Origin: Aquabacter sp040049275
GTDB lineage: Bacteria > Pseudomonadota > Alphaproteobacteria > Rhizobiales > Xanthobacteraceae
DNA: 64,000 nucleotides
Direction of reading: 5' to 3'
NCBI RefSeq assembly: GCF_040049275.1
Contig: NZ_JBDZDT010000001.1
Coordinates: forward strand, 558,001 to 622,000
A program made the translations under genes and the position numbers. This document shows positions 7,928 to 20,772 of this stretch, in pieces (the first letter of the stretch is position 1; each line of letters opens with the position of its first letter). Under the pieces are notes generated by a model, which saw only the letters and a program-made list of their open reading frames with translations, did no database searches and was not told the DNA's origin.

Positions 7928-8509
7928 ATGCTCCGCAAGCTCTATGACTGGGTGATCGCCTATTCCGCCCGCCCGTCCGCACCCTGGGCGCTGGGCATCG
8001 TGTCCTTTGCCGAAAGCTCGGTCTTTCCAATTCCCCCGGACGTGCTCCAGGTGCCCATGACCCTGGCGCGGCCGGACAAGGCCTGGACCTACGCCCTCAT
8101 CGCCTCGCTCTCCTCGGTGGCGGGCGGCCTCGTGGGCTATGCCATCGGCGCGCTGCTCTATGACAGCGTCGGCCAGTTCCTGATCAATCTTTACGGCTAT
8201 GGCAGCAAGGTGGAGGCGTTCCGCCACGCTTATGCGCAATACGGCCACTGGGTGATCCTGCTGAAGGGCCTCACGCCCATCCCCTACAAGCTCGTGACCA
8301 TCACGTCGGGCTTCGCCAATTACAGCCTGTTCTGGTTCGTGGTGCTCTCGCTGATCACGCGCGGCGCCCGCTTCTTCATCCTCGCCGCCTTGCTGCACTA
8401 TTTCGGGCCGGCGGCGCGGGAATTCATCGAGAAGCGGCTGGGGCTCGTCACCCTCGGCCTGTTCGCCGTGGTGGTGGTTGGGCTGGTCGCGGCGGTCTAT
8501 TTGTTCTGA
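7928..8509 (+). CDS. yqaA: YqaA-family (VTT/DedA-like) membrane protein
   Basis: This 193-residue inner-membrane protein has the SNARE-associated/VTT architecture. There are four to five hydrophobic segments, an FAESSVFPIPPDVLQVPM re-entrant motif near residue 27, and GLTPIPYKLVTITSGF near residue 115, both typical of YqaA/DedA proteins. The family is linked to membrane homeostasis and lipid handling; no reaction is established for this branch. I preferred ATG 7928 because family members begin close to MLRKLYDW; the frame is open further upstream. Its end overlaps the convergent anti-sigma gene by 13 bases. Confidence 0.8.
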   Translation: MLRKLYDWVIAYSARPSAPWALGIVSFAESSVFPIPPDVLQVPMTLARPDKAWTYALIASLSSVAGGLVGYAIGALLYDSVGQFLINLYGYGSKVEAFRHAYAQYGHWVILLKGLTPIPYKLVTITSGFANYSLFWFVVLSLITRGARFFILAALLHYFGPAAREFIEKRLGLVTLGLFAVVVVGLVAAVYLF

Positions 8510-9285
8510 GGGGTTCCTGCGGCGGCGTCCGCGAACGCCTTCAGTTCCGGTGCCTCCATGTCCGACACCGACCAGAAGGCGAGCCCGTCACGCCGCCAGC
8601 TCACCAAGGTAAAGCCGCGGTCCTGAAGCACGCGGGGCGCGATATCGTCCCCCGCCTCGGCCCAGATGAAGAGATTGATGGTGTGGCGGCGGCGCTTCAG
8701 CACGATGGCGGCCACTTCCCGCCCATCCACATAATCGAGCCGGCCGCCCACCAGCTCGAAGCCGGCCTGGATGAGGTTCTCGATGGGCGGCGCGAACGGC
8801 AGGTGGCCCGCGAACCAGGGCTTCACCGTGTGGCTGTCGGCGGAGGCGACGTCCACCGGCGTGCCCCCCAGCAGCGACCGCACATGGGCCGCCACCACAT
8901 CCCGGACCACAAGATCCTCCTCCACCGACCGGCTGAAAGTGCCCCAGGCCCCCAGCGCGCCCAGGGACGCGCCCACCACCCCGCCGCACAGCAGCAGCGC
9001 GATGCCTGCCGCCAGCGCCCGGGGCGCGAGCTGGACGCGGGGGGGCCGCGCGACGCTCGCCAGTTCCCCGCCCAGCCGCGCCGCGAACGCCGCTCCTGGC
9101 CTGGGCGCCTCCAGCGCGCGCAGGCCGGTGCGAACCTCGCCCCATTGGGCCATCAGCGCGGCGCAGCGCGGGCAGGCGGCGAGATGGCGCTCCACCTCGC
9201 GCTGCTCGGGCGCGGCAAGCTCACCGTCGAAATAGGGAGCGAGAAGCTCCCGGAGGTCGTCACAGTTCACGCAGGCGTCCTCCAT
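8497..9285 (-). CDS. Transmembrane anti-sigma factor with zinc-finger motif
   Basis: This 262-residue protein should hold the adjacent ECF sigma factor inactive at the membrane. The N-terminal cytoplasmic part has the HxxxCxxC zinc-binding anti-sigma motif (His34, Cys38, Cys41). A membrane helix follows at about residues 89-113, then a roughly 150-residue periplasmic domain that probably senses the signal. Its start overlaps the end of the sigma gene by 26 bases, so the two are translationally coupled. The periplasmic domain carries no motif I can tie to a specific signal. Confidence 0.87.
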   Translation of the reverse strand: MEDACVNCDDLRELLAPYFDGELAAPEQREVERHLAACPRCAALMAQWGEVRTGLRALEAPRPGAAFAARLGGELASVARPPRVQLAPRALAAGIALLLCGGVVGASLGALGAWGTFSRSVEEDLVVRDVVAAHVRSLLGGTPVDVASADSHTVKPWFAGHLPFAPPIENLIQAGFELVGGRLDYVDGREVAAIVLKRRRHTINLFIWAEAGDDIAPRVLQDRGFTLVSWRRDGLAFWSVSDMEAPELKAFADAAAGTPQNK

Positions 9286-9805
9286 TCTGTGCGACCGCTT
9301 CCACGAGCCGCGCCCGGGCGCGCGCCAGACGCGACATGACCGTGCCGACGGGAGTGCCCGTCACCGCCGCGATCTCCGCATAGCTCAGCTCCTGGAGCTC
9401 CCGCAGCACCAGCACCTCCCGATAGATCAGCGGCAGGCGCGCCAGGGCCTCTTCCAGCCGCGTGCGGGCATCGCCCGCCTCCAGGCCTGCGTCCGGAGCA
9501 TTGAAAGGGGAAGGATCCGAAGCGCCGTCGAGCACGGCGAGGCCGTCCTCGTAGGGCGCCGGTGCGAACCGGCGCGACTGCTCTAACGCCCGGAAGGCGG
9601 CATTGCGGACGATGGCGAGGATCCAGCCACGGGCCGAGCCGCCGGCATACTGGTCGAATGCGGCGAACGCTTTCAGATAAGCCTCCTGGACCACATCCTC
9701 CGCATCGGCCGCATTGCCCATGAGCCGGCGCGCAAAGGCATAGGCCGCATCGAGATGCGGAAGCATCGCGGTCTCAAATCTCTTCAGGCGTTGATCCACG
9801 CGCAC
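9260..9805 (-). CDS. ECF-type RNA polymerase sigma factor
   Basis: This 181-residue sigma70-family factor has region 2 at about residues 15-75 (NAADAEDVVQEAYLKAF) and region 4 at about 115-170 (LSYAEIAAVTGTPVGTVMSRL), with no region 1 or 3. The first in-frame start is GTG 9805; another GTG at 9799 is equally possible. It is co-transcribed with its anti-sigma factor. The divergent intergenic space holds TTATTCCC and GGGAATAA in inverted orientation, one facing each gene. This suggests the factor drives both its own operon and the cupredoxin-like gene. Confidence 0.9.
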   Translation of the reverse strand: MRVDQRLKRFETAMLPHLDAAYAFARRLMGNAADAEDVVQEAYLKAFAAFDQYAGGSARGWILAIVRNAAFRALEQSRRFAPAPYEDGLAVLDGASDPSPFNAPDAGLEAGDARTRLEEALARLPLIYREVLVLRELQELSYAEIAAVTGTPVGTVMSRLARARARLVEAVAQNGGRLREL

Positions 9806-9838
9806 CTGCCGACCATGAAGATCGCCCAGGGTGTCATT

Positions 9839-9862
9839 TTATTCCCGGCGGCATGGGAATAA
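9839..9862. promoter_or_regulatory. Divergent paired ECF -35-like elements
   Basis: TTATTCCC (9839-9846) and GGGAATAA (9855-9862) are perfect inverted copies separated by eight bases. On each strand the element reads GGGAATAA about 35-60 bases before a gene, with CGAT 11-14 bases downstream. This is the layout expected if one ECF factor recognises both promoters. Confidence 0.55.
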
Positions 9863-9924
9863 TCGCGCCGCTCCGATGATCCTTTCTCCGCGGGGGTCTG
9901 CTCCACCTTCGGGGAGACATGGTC

Positions 9925-10470
9925 ATGCATCTCACATCCAGCCAAACCTGCGCCGCGCTTCTCGGCGCCAGCCTTGCTTTGCTCTTCATGCCGGATCCGG
10001 CCTCGGCCCAGTCCGCCTACGCGACCCCCGGCGCGGCGGCGACACTGCCGCCGGCCGTTCCGGGCACCCGGCAATTCTATATCGCCACCGTCCATCTCGA
10101 CGGCACCACCACGACGAAAGGCGACGACAAGCACCCCGCCGAGGCATTCCCCAACGCGGCGCTGCCCGTCGGCGGCGGCTATGTGCTGACGAAGCCGGAC
10201 GAGAGCGGCAAATGGAACATGCGGGCCTTCCTGTTCTCACCGGCGCAGGTAACGGTGATGGAAGGCGACAGAGTGGTGCTCAATTTCATCGGCGTGCAGG
10301 GCCCGTCCCACCGCATCCTGGTGGAAGGGGCGGACGAGCCGGTGATTCTGACGCGCGGGGAGGTCGAGCGCGTGGAATTCGTCGCCCGGAATCCGGGGAT
10401 CATCCGCTTCGTCTCGCTGGACCGCCTGCCCTCCATGCAGGGGGAGGTGGTGGTTCTGGCGAAGAAGTAG
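9925..10470 (+). CDS. Exported cupredoxin-like protein
   Basis: This is a 181-residue secreted protein. A signal peptide (residues 1-28, ending ASAQ) is followed by a beta-rich domain whose second half reads like a cupredoxin fold: VTVMEGDRVVLNFIGVQG, GPSHRILVEG, EFVARNPGIIRFVS and a beta end in GEVVVLAKK. The classical His-Cys-His-Met copper set is not complete, as only one candidate His is clear, so copper binding is uncertain. I chose ATG 9925 because GGGGAG is eight bases upstream; ATG 9919 would be only two bases from it. It faces away from the ECF sigma operon and probably belongs to its regulon. Confidence 0.7.
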   Translation: MHLTSSQTCAALLGASLALLFMPDPASAQSAYATPGAAATLPPAVPGTRQFYIATVHLDGTTTTKGDDKHPAEAFPNAALPVGGGYVLTKPDESGKWNMRAFLFSPAQVTVMEGDRVVLNFIGVQGPSHRILVEGADEPVILTRGEVERVEFVARNPGIIRFVSLDRLPSMQGEVVVLAKK

Positions 10471-10525
10471 GCAGGCAAAACGGAGCGCCGTTGTCCTGGA
10501 GATACCCGGCCCCTTGGGCACCGTC

Positions 10526-10601
10526 ATGCCCGGGCTTGACCCGGGCATCTCCCATCGCCTGCCTGCTTCAGCAAGAAGATCCCCGGATCAAGTCCGGGGA
10601 T
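10526..10601. repeat. Family A paired palindrome, copy 1
   Basis: Two GC palindromes, ATGCCCGGG-CTTGA-CCCGGGCAT (10526-10548) and ATCCCCGGA-TCAAG-TCCGGGGAT (10579-10601), face each other across 30 bases. The outer flanks are GTC and GAC and the inner flanks CTC-like, so each unit has a direction and the pair is inverted. It lies between convergent genes and may help terminate both. Confidence 0.75.
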
Positions 10602-10662
10602 GACGGTCGGTTTGCTTCACAGGCCGCGCGTAGTTCGGCGGAGGCGTCGCCACCCAACCCCG

Positions 10663-12087
10663 TCACCGCGGCAGCGTGGTCTCGCCCATCAGCGCCTTGT
10701 CGATGGCGTGAGCCGCCTGGCGGCCCTCGCGGATGGCCCACACCACCAGGGACTGGCCGCGCCGCATGTCGCCGGCCGCATAAAGGCGCGGCGTCGAGGT
10801 GAGGTATTGCTCCTCGTCGGCCTGCACGTTGCCACGCTTATCCAGCGCGACGCCGCTCTGCTCCACCATGCCGTCATGGAGCGGATGGGCGAAGCCGATG
10901 GCGAGGAAGACGAGGTCGGCGCGCAGCACGAACTCGGTGCCGGGAATGGGCTGGCGCTTGGCGTCCACGCGGGCGCACTTCACGCCGGTGACGCGGCCGT
11001 TGCGGCCCTCAATGCCGAGCGTCGCGCAGGCGAACTCGCGCTCGGCGCCCTCGGCCTGGGAGGAAGAGGTGCGGAACTTGGTGGGCCAGTACGGCCACAC
11101 CGCCAGCTTGTCCTCCTTCATGGGCGGCACTGCGCGGATGTCGAGCTGGGTCACCGAGAGCGCGCCCTGGCGGAACGCGGTGCCGACGCAGTCGGACGCG
11201 GTATCGCCGCCGCCCACCACCACCACGTGCCGGCCTCCGGAAAGGATGGGCATCTCGCGGTTCGTGTCCTCACCGCCCTCCCGGCGGTTCTGCTGGACGA
11301 GATAGGGCATGGCGAAGTGCACGCCCTCGAATTCCTGGCCCGGCAGGCGCGGATCGCGCGGGGCCTCGGCGCCGCCGGCGAGCAGCACGGCGTCGTAGGT
11401 GTCGAGAAGCTCCTGGATGGGCTTCGTGACGCCCACATTCACGCCGTAATGGAAGGTGACGCCCTCGGCCTCCATCTGGGAGACGCGCCGGTCGATGTGG
11501 CGCTTCTCCATCTTGAAGTCGGGGATGCCATAGCGCAGCAGGCCGCCGGCCTTGGGCTCGCGCTCGAACACGTGCACGTCATGGCCGGCGCGGGCGAGCT
11601 GCTGGGCCGCCGCCATGCCGGCGGGGCCGGAGCCCACCACCGCCACGGAGCGACCGGTGCGGACCGCGGGCAGCTCGGGCTTGATCCAGCCGTTCTTCCA
11701 CGCCTTGTCGGCGATGGCCTGCTCCACCGTCTTGATGGTGACGGGCATGTCTTCCAGGTTCAGCGTGCAGGCTTCCTCGCAGGGGGCGGGGCAGATGCGG
11801 CCGGTGAATTCGGGGAAGTTGTTGGTGGAATGGAGGTTGCGCGCGGCCTCCTCCCAGTCGCCCTGATAGACGAGGTCGTTCCAGTCGGGGATCTGGTTGT
11901 GCACCGGGCAGCCGGTAGGGCCGTGGCAGAAGGGGATGCCGCAATCCATGCACCGGGCGGCCTGGTTGGCCACCTCGGTGTCGGGCAGAGGCAGGGTGAA
12001 TTCGCGGAAATGGCGAATCCGATCGGAGGCGGGCTGATACTTCTGCTCCCGCCGGTCGATCTCCATGAACCCGGTGACCTTACCCAT
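10663..12087 (-). CDS. gltD: Glutamate synthase (NADPH) small subunit
   Basis: This 474-residue flavoprotein passes electrons from NADPH to the large subunit GltB, which makes two glutamates from 2-oxoglutarate and glutamine. N-terminal cysteines for 4Fe-4S clusters are at 46, 49, 54 and 60 and at 99, 103 and 107. An FAD loop VGSGPAG lies at 151-157, an NADPH loop VVGGGDTASD near 290, and the C-terminal AAGDMRRGQSLVVWAI motif is intact. ATG 12087 has GGAGGGG upstream. It follows gltB on the same strand, with a family B repeat filling most of the 293-base gap. Confidence 0.96.
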   Translation of the reverse strand: MGKVTGFMEIDRREQKYQPASDRIRHFREFTLPLPDTEVANQAARCMDCGIPFCHGPTGCPVHNQIPDWNDLVYQGDWEEAARNLHSTNNFPEFTGRICPAPCEEACTLNLEDMPVTIKTVEQAIADKAWKNGWIKPELPAVRTGRSVAVVGSGPAGMAAAQQLARAGHDVHVFEREPKAGGLLRYGIPDFKMEKRHIDRRVSQMEAEGVTFHYGVNVGVTKPIQELLDTYDAVLLAGGAEAPRDPRLPGQEFEGVHFAMPYLVQQNRREGGEDTNREMPILSGGRHVVVVGGGDTASDCVGTAFRQGALSVTQLDIRAVPPMKEDKLAVWPYWPTKFRTSSSQAEGAEREFACATLGIEGRNGRVTGVKCARVDAKRQPIPGTEFVLRADLVFLAIGFAHPLHDGMVEQSGVALDKRGNVQADEEQYLTSTPRLYAAGDMRRGQSLVVWAIREGRQAAHAIDKALMGETTLPR

Positions 12088-12222
12088 AACCACCCCTCCG
12101 GGAGCCGCGTCGCACATCGGGCGCCGATTAGCTCCATTACAAGAATTGTTCCAGCTTGAGGACTCGCTTTTGTGCCGTGCAATGCCGCACGGCGCGGCGG
12201 GTCGGTTCAAAGCGCTCGAAAG

Positions 12223-12354
12223 CCCTCTCCCGCTTGCGGGGGAGGGTTGGGAGGGGGCGCCGCGCAGCGGCGAACGTCGCCCCGGGGAGATCACGCCGAG
12301 CTTCCTCGCTTCGCTCGGCCCCTCCCCGGCCCTCCCCCGCAAGCGGGAGAGGGA
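12223..12354. repeat. Family B MITE-like element between gltB and gltD
   Basis: Inverted ends, CCCTCTCCCGCTTGCGGGGG at 12223-12242 and its complement near 12331-12353, enclose about 85 bases. The same ends occur at 43052, 48304 and 59148. The element lies inside the gltBD operon and would fold into strong RNA hairpins. The rest of the gap shows nothing else recognisable. Confidence 0.75.
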
Positions 12355-12380
12355 GCTTGGGCCGCGCTGGCGGAGACGCC

Positions 12381-17078
<4,698 letters not shown>

Positions 17079-17214
17079 CGCTTCGCCCTTTCATCTCGCC
17101 GGGCTCACGCCCGAAATCCTTGCAAACTCTCGCCCCAAAAGCGGGGGCAGCAGGCACGCAAAAGCGCGCATCCGAAACGGAATGCACGCCCGCGAACCCC
17201 TGGAATGTGCGAAT

Positions 17215-17239
17215 GATAGGGCAGCAGGACTGCCCTATC
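17215..17239. promoter_or_regulatory. 10-bp inverted repeat upstream of gltB
   Basis: GATAGGGCAG and CTGCCCTATC are perfect inverted copies around CAGGA, 137-161 bases before the gltB start. It could be an operator or a hairpin in the 5-prime leader. No regulator can be named. Confidence 0.4.
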
Positions 17240-17314
17240 TCGCGGAACATGACAGAAAAGCGTCACGCCCACAAGGCCGCCGCCATGCATTCGCCGTGGG
17301 CAGACCTGCGGAAA

Positions 17315-17340
17315 TTGCGCAGGACTGCTGTTCTGCGCAA
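17315..17340. promoter_or_regulatory. 8-bp inverted repeat upstream of gltB
   Basis: TTGCGCAG and CTGCGCAA flank a 10-base spacer, 237-262 bases before gltB. The size and symmetry suit a dimeric regulator. Its relation to gltB or to the divergent gene is unknown. Confidence 0.3.
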
Positions 17341-17655
17341 GAACGGTACGGCGCGCGTGCCCTGCGCGCAATGGTGTTGCGGCGCGGCATGAACGGCGCA
17401 GCAGACCGGCTCCCGCCACGGGGACGCTGGCGCGCCCTTCTTTCGCCAACATACGCCGGCTGCGAGACGGCAATGTCACAGCGAACTGCACGCTCCCGCA
17501 CCGGCATACCCCCGAAGGACGGCGCCTGACGCGACGACAGCCTCGGACCAGCAAGCCATGGCAAGAGCGACATTCGGCGCAAGCCTGCCGCTCAGGGTCG
17601 CACCCACGCCTCAATGGCGGGCTCTAGTCGAGGCATGTCTGTGGGAAGGTGTCCA

Positions 17656-18507
17656 ATGCGGTTTGGATTTTCGCTGAAGGTCGCCGGCCTTGCCGCCGTC
17701 GCGAGTGCCGCCATCGGCGGACCGGCTGCTGCGCAATATATCCCCGGCGCCACCGAATATGCGCCCCCGCCTCCCCAATATGTGGTGCCCGCCGAGGGTT
17801 CCGTGCCGCCGGGCTACGGAGCGCAGGTTTACGCCCCCGCGCCCGTCTATGGACCCGGGCCCGCTTACGGACCTGGGCCTGCCTACGGACCCGGCCCTGC
17901 TTATGGCCAGCCGCCAGCCTACGGGGCTCCGCCCAATTACGGACCACCCCCGCCCCCACCGGGTGGGGGAGCGATGATGTCGCCGGGCCAGGCCCGCTCC
18001 ATCGTGCTCAATCTCGGCTATTACCAGGTGGGACGGGCGGTGCTCCAGGGGAGCACCTATATGATGACCGCCAATATCGACAGCGGGCCGGTGCTGCTGG
18101 GCGTGAACGCTTTTACGGGCCGCGTGCAGCCGCTCGGCCCCGCTTATCCCCCGCCCGGCAGCGGCGCACCGGCCTATCCTCCCCCAGGCTCCGCCCAGCC
18201 GCAGCAGAGGGCCTCCCGGACGCCGCCGACGGCGCCCTTGCCGGCCCCCCGCCCGCCGGATGCCAATATGATCGATTCGGACAGCGTCCCCGATACGGGC
18301 GACGACGTGTCGGCGCCCCCGCCGCCCGGCGCCACGGTGTCCGGGCCACCGGACGCCCCGCCGCCCAGCGTCTACGCTGCCCCGCCTCCCGCCGTGCAGG
18401 CCGCGCCTTCCGCTCCGCCACCGGCGACCACGGGCGCGGGCGCCCTGACGCCCGGCGACAACGTTCCCGCCGGCTCCCCCTCGGTCATCTCCCGGGGCGC
18501 GCAGTAA
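17656..18507 (+). CDS. Pro/Gly/Tyr-rich exported protein with PepSY-like core
   Basis: This 283-residue secreted or envelope protein has a signal peptide at residues 1-27 (cleavage near AAAQ). A low-complexity segment (about 30-105) contains four AYGPGP-like units encoded by a 21-base DNA tandem repeat near 17845-17905. A compact middle region follows (about 112-165: SPGQARSIVLNLGYYQVG and NIDSGPVLLGVNAFTGRV) resembling a PepSY-type fold. The rest is a disordered Pro/Ala tail. ATG 17656 has GGAAGG upstream. Function is unknown; the layout suggests an envelope or surface-associated protein. The weakest point is the PepSY assignment. Confidence 0.7.
   Translation: MRFGFSLKVAGLAAVASAAIGGPAAAQYIPGATEYAPPPPQYVVPAEGSVPPGYGAQVYAPAPVYGPGPAYGPGPAYGPGPAYGQPPAYGAPPNYGPPPPPPGGGAMMSPGQARSIVLNLGYYQVGRAVLQGSTYMMTANIDSGPVLLGVNAFTGRVQPLGPAYPPPGSGAPAYPPPGSAQPQQRASRTPPTAPLPAPRPPDANMIDSDSVPDTGDDVSAPPPPGATVSGPPDAPPPSVYAAPPPAVQAAPSAPPPATTGAGALTPGDNVPAGSPSVISRGAQ
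17845..17910 (+). repeat. 21-base coding tandem repeat (AYGPGP units)
   Basis: About three and a half copies of a unit encoding AYGPGP lie in the Pro-rich exported protein. The copies differ at several third positions, so the array is not very recent. Confidence 0.6.
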
Positions 18508-18527
18508 GGATTGAGACGCGGTGCCAT

Positions 18528-18552
18528 CCCCTCCCCCGCAAGCGGGGGAGGG
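18528..18552. repeat. Family B end, solitary
   Basis: CCCCTCCCCCGCAAGCGGGG followed by GAGGG lies between convergent genes. It matches one inverted end of the family B element, with no partner end nearby. It may serve as a terminator hairpin. Confidence 0.6.
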
Positions 18553-18576
18553 TGTGTGCTGCGCTTTGGGACACGC

Positions 18577-19932
18577 CTATACCAGCCCCGCCGCCGTGAG
18601 CGCCGACGCCTGCCGCTCCGCCACGGCCTCCAGGGTGAAATCGGCGATGGCGGCCTCGAAAAGCGCGTGGAAGTTCAGCTCCGCCTTCAGGTGCAGGAAC
18701 ACCGCGCCGAGGCCGATGGCCGCGCGGTCCATGAAGACGAACTCGCGCGGCACGGTGACAGGGCCGAGCTGTTTCAGCGCCATGTGTACCTGATAGGCTT
18801 CGCGCCGGCCATACTGGCCCGGCGCCACGCCGTCCGCGATGGAGCGAACCCGGTCGTCCATGAGCGGGCCGTAGATGAAGCGCGCCCAGATGTTCAGCAC
18901 ATCGATCAGCTCCCGCTTCAGGCCGCGGAAGCCCCAGATCTCGTAGGCGTGGACCACGCGGGCCTCGTCCCCTTCGCTCAAGCCCCGATAGAGGTCCACC
19001 ACCCCCGCCACGAAGACCGGAGGGAAGATCCGGATGCAGCCGTAATCCAGCAGGTTGATGCCGCCCGGCCGCCCCGCGCCATCGAGGAAGACGGTGTAAT
19101 TGCCGAGATGGGGATCGCCATGGATCACGCCATGCCGACTGAAGGGCAGCCACCAGGCGGCGAACATGGCGCGGGCCAGCAGGTTCCGCTCCTCCAGCGG
19201 GTGGTCCACGAAATTGAGGATCTTCGTGCCCTCCAGCCATTCCAGCGTCAGCAGCCGGCCGGTGGAGAGGTCGTCCCGCACGCGCGGCACCCGCACCAGG
19301 GGCTCATCCCGGAGCATCGCCTGATAGAGCGCGGCGTGGCGGGCCTCGCGGCGATAATCCAGCTCCTCGCGCACCCGCGCGCCGATCTCTCCGGCGATCT
19401 CCCGCGTGTCGATGGCGGGGTCCATACGGCGGTGGAGGGAGAAGAGAAGGTCGAGCTGGTTGAGGTCCGCCTCCACGGCGGCCTGCATGTCGGGATATTG
19501 CAGCTTGCAGGCCACCACCTCGCCATCCAGCGCCACGGCCTTGTGCACCTGCCCCAGGGAGGCGGCGGCCGCCGGCGTCTGATCGAAGCTTGAGAAGCGG
19601 CTTTCCCAGTCGCGGCCCAGCTCGGCCATCATGCGCCGGCGCACGAACGCGCGGCCCATGGGCGGAGCATCGTTCTGCAGCTTTTGAAGCTCGGCGGCAT
19701 ATTCGGGCGGCAGCACGTCGGGGATGGTGGCCATGAGCTGGGCCACCTTCATGAGCGGCCCCTTCAGGCCGCCCAAGGCCGCGGCCAGCGCCGCCGCATT
19801 CCCCTCCCCCCGGTCGAGACCCAGGAGCCGGGAGCCGGCGATGCGCGCCGCGACCCCTCCCACATTGGCGCCCACCCGCGCATAGCGGACAGCGCGGGCG
19901 GAAAGGCGATCGCGTTCGGCATCGTCGGACAT
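18577..19932 (-). CDS. AarF/UbiB/ABC1-family atypical kinase
   Basis: This 451-residue member of the ubiquinone-biosynthesis-linked atypical kinase family has the KxGQ-like helix replaced by GPLMKVAQLMATIPDVLP (about residues 55-75), the Ala-rich loop AAAASLGQVHKA, the ATP-site Lys in VVACKLQYP, the catalytic HGDPHLGN and the metal-binding DYG in LLDYGCIRIF. It lacks the C-terminal membrane helices of E. coli UbiB. Such soluble AarF-like proteins have uncertain roles in quinone or lipid metabolism. It follows a small membrane protein gene on the same strand, 34 bases apart, probably in one transcript. Confidence 0.88.
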   Translation of the reverse strand: MSDDAERDRLSARAVRYARVGANVGGVAARIAGSRLLGLDRGEGNAAALAAALGGLKGPLMKVAQLMATIPDVLPPEYAAELQKLQNDAPPMGRAFVRRRMMAELGRDWESRFSSFDQTPAAAASLGQVHKAVALDGEVVACKLQYPDMQAAVEADLNQLDLLFSLHRRMDPAIDTREIAGEIGARVREELDYRREARHAALYQAMLRDEPLVRVPRVRDDLSTGRLLTLEWLEGTKILNFVDHPLEERNLLARAMFAAWWLPFSRHGVIHGDPHLGNYTVFLDGAGRPGGINLLDYGCIRIFPPVFVAGVVDLYRGLSEGDEARVVHAYEIWGFRGLKRELIDVLNIWARFIYGPLMDDRVRSIADGVAPGQYGRREAYQVHMALKQLGPVTVPREFVFMDRAAIGLGAVFLHLKAELNFHALFEAAIADFTLEAVAERQASALTAAGLV

Positions 19933-19966
19933 CTGGGCGCTCGGTTGGCCCGGCGGCGCCCCCGCC

Positions 19967-20455
19967 TCACGCCCGGGCGGTTTTCCGGGTGAGCGCGAGG
20001 AGGACGAGGAGGGCGAGAGGGGTCAGGACATCGGTATAGAGAATGGGGCCTGCATTTCCCGCCGCAAGGTTGCCGGTGGAAGAGATCTGCACCACATGGC
20101 CCACGGCCGCCCCGCCAAGGAAGCAGGCGGTCATCAACGTGACGGCGAGGCGGAAGCCCCAATTGCCGTAATAGGCCGCGATGACACCCACCACGCCGAT
20201 GCCCAGGTTCGACACCCCCACCTCGAACTGGAACGGGCTGGTGGCCCAGCCGATGGCGGCGGCGGACCGGGCAGCAAAGAAGATATGCCCGATGGCCGCC
20301 CACAGGCCCATGATGCCCACGGGGAAAAGCATGATGTAGCGGATCAGCCGGTCGGCCAGGAAGCCCGGCGGCCTCGGCTTCGGCGCCCGGCCGAAGGAAA
20401 CGCCCGCAAAGAATATGGCGAGCACCCACATGATGAGCGGGAACCAGAAGACCAT
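19967..20455 (-). CDS. Small four-helix membrane protein of unknown function
   Basis: This 162-residue hydrophobic protein has about four membrane segments (about residues 2-20, 38-60, 78-98 and 105-160, the last broken by a polar loop). It contains FGRAPKPRPPGFLADRLIRY near residue 22 and WATSPFQFEVGVSNLGIG near 68. The latter is reminiscent of uncharacterised bacterial families around 160 residues. ATG 20455 is preceded by GGGGGG. It is upstream of the UbiB-like kinase gene on the same strand, suggesting a shared membrane or quinone role, but that is inference only. Confidence 0.72.
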   Translation of the reverse strand: MVFWFPLIMWVLAIFFAGVSFGRAPKPRPPGFLADRLIRYIMLFPVGIMGLWAAIGHIFFAARSAAAIGWATSPFQFEVGVSNLGIGVVGVIAAYYGNWGFRLAVTLMTACFLGGAAVGHVVQISSTGNLAAGNAGPILYTDVLTPLALLVLLALTRKTARA

Positions 20456-20588
20456 CCCATCCCCCCGATACCATCCTCGAACGTGCGGATAACCTGTCAT
20501 CATTCGGCGCGATCCGCCAGGGCGGGAACTTTCGGCGGAATGTCAGCTGTCCGCCCGTCCCCAGCCGTCATCTCTCTCCCACACAGTC

Positions 20589-20660
20589 ATCCCCGGACTT
20601 GATCCGGGGATCTCTCGGTGCCCGGTCCTGACAGAGATGGCCGGATCAAGTCCGGCAATG
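20589..20660. repeat. Family A paired palindrome, copy 2
   Basis: ATCCCCGGA-CTTGA-TCCGGGGAT (20589-20611) faces a shorter CCGGA-TCAAG-TCCGG unit (20641-20655). It lies in the 317-base gap between divergent genes (20456-20772). The rest of the gap holds no gene I can support and must contain both promoters. Confidence 0.7.
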
Positions 20661-20772
20661 ACGGTGAAGAGGGCAAGGGGACGGCCGCCCAGCGCCGCTG
20701 GGGACTGGCCGTAGACCGGCCGCGACCTCGCGGCCCTTGCCTCTGGCGGGTCCCAAGCCTAAGCCATTGTCC

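Larger units (their letters stand above)
17079..17655. other. Divergent regulatory space between gltB and the Pro-rich gene
   Basis: No gene is supported in these 577 bases. Two inverted repeats stand out: GATAGGGCAG/CTGCCCTATC (17215-17239) and TTGCGCAG/CTGCGCAA (17315-17340). I looked for sigma-54 elements (GG-N10-GC) and NtrC-like sites for gltB and saw none convincing. Confidence 0.6.
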
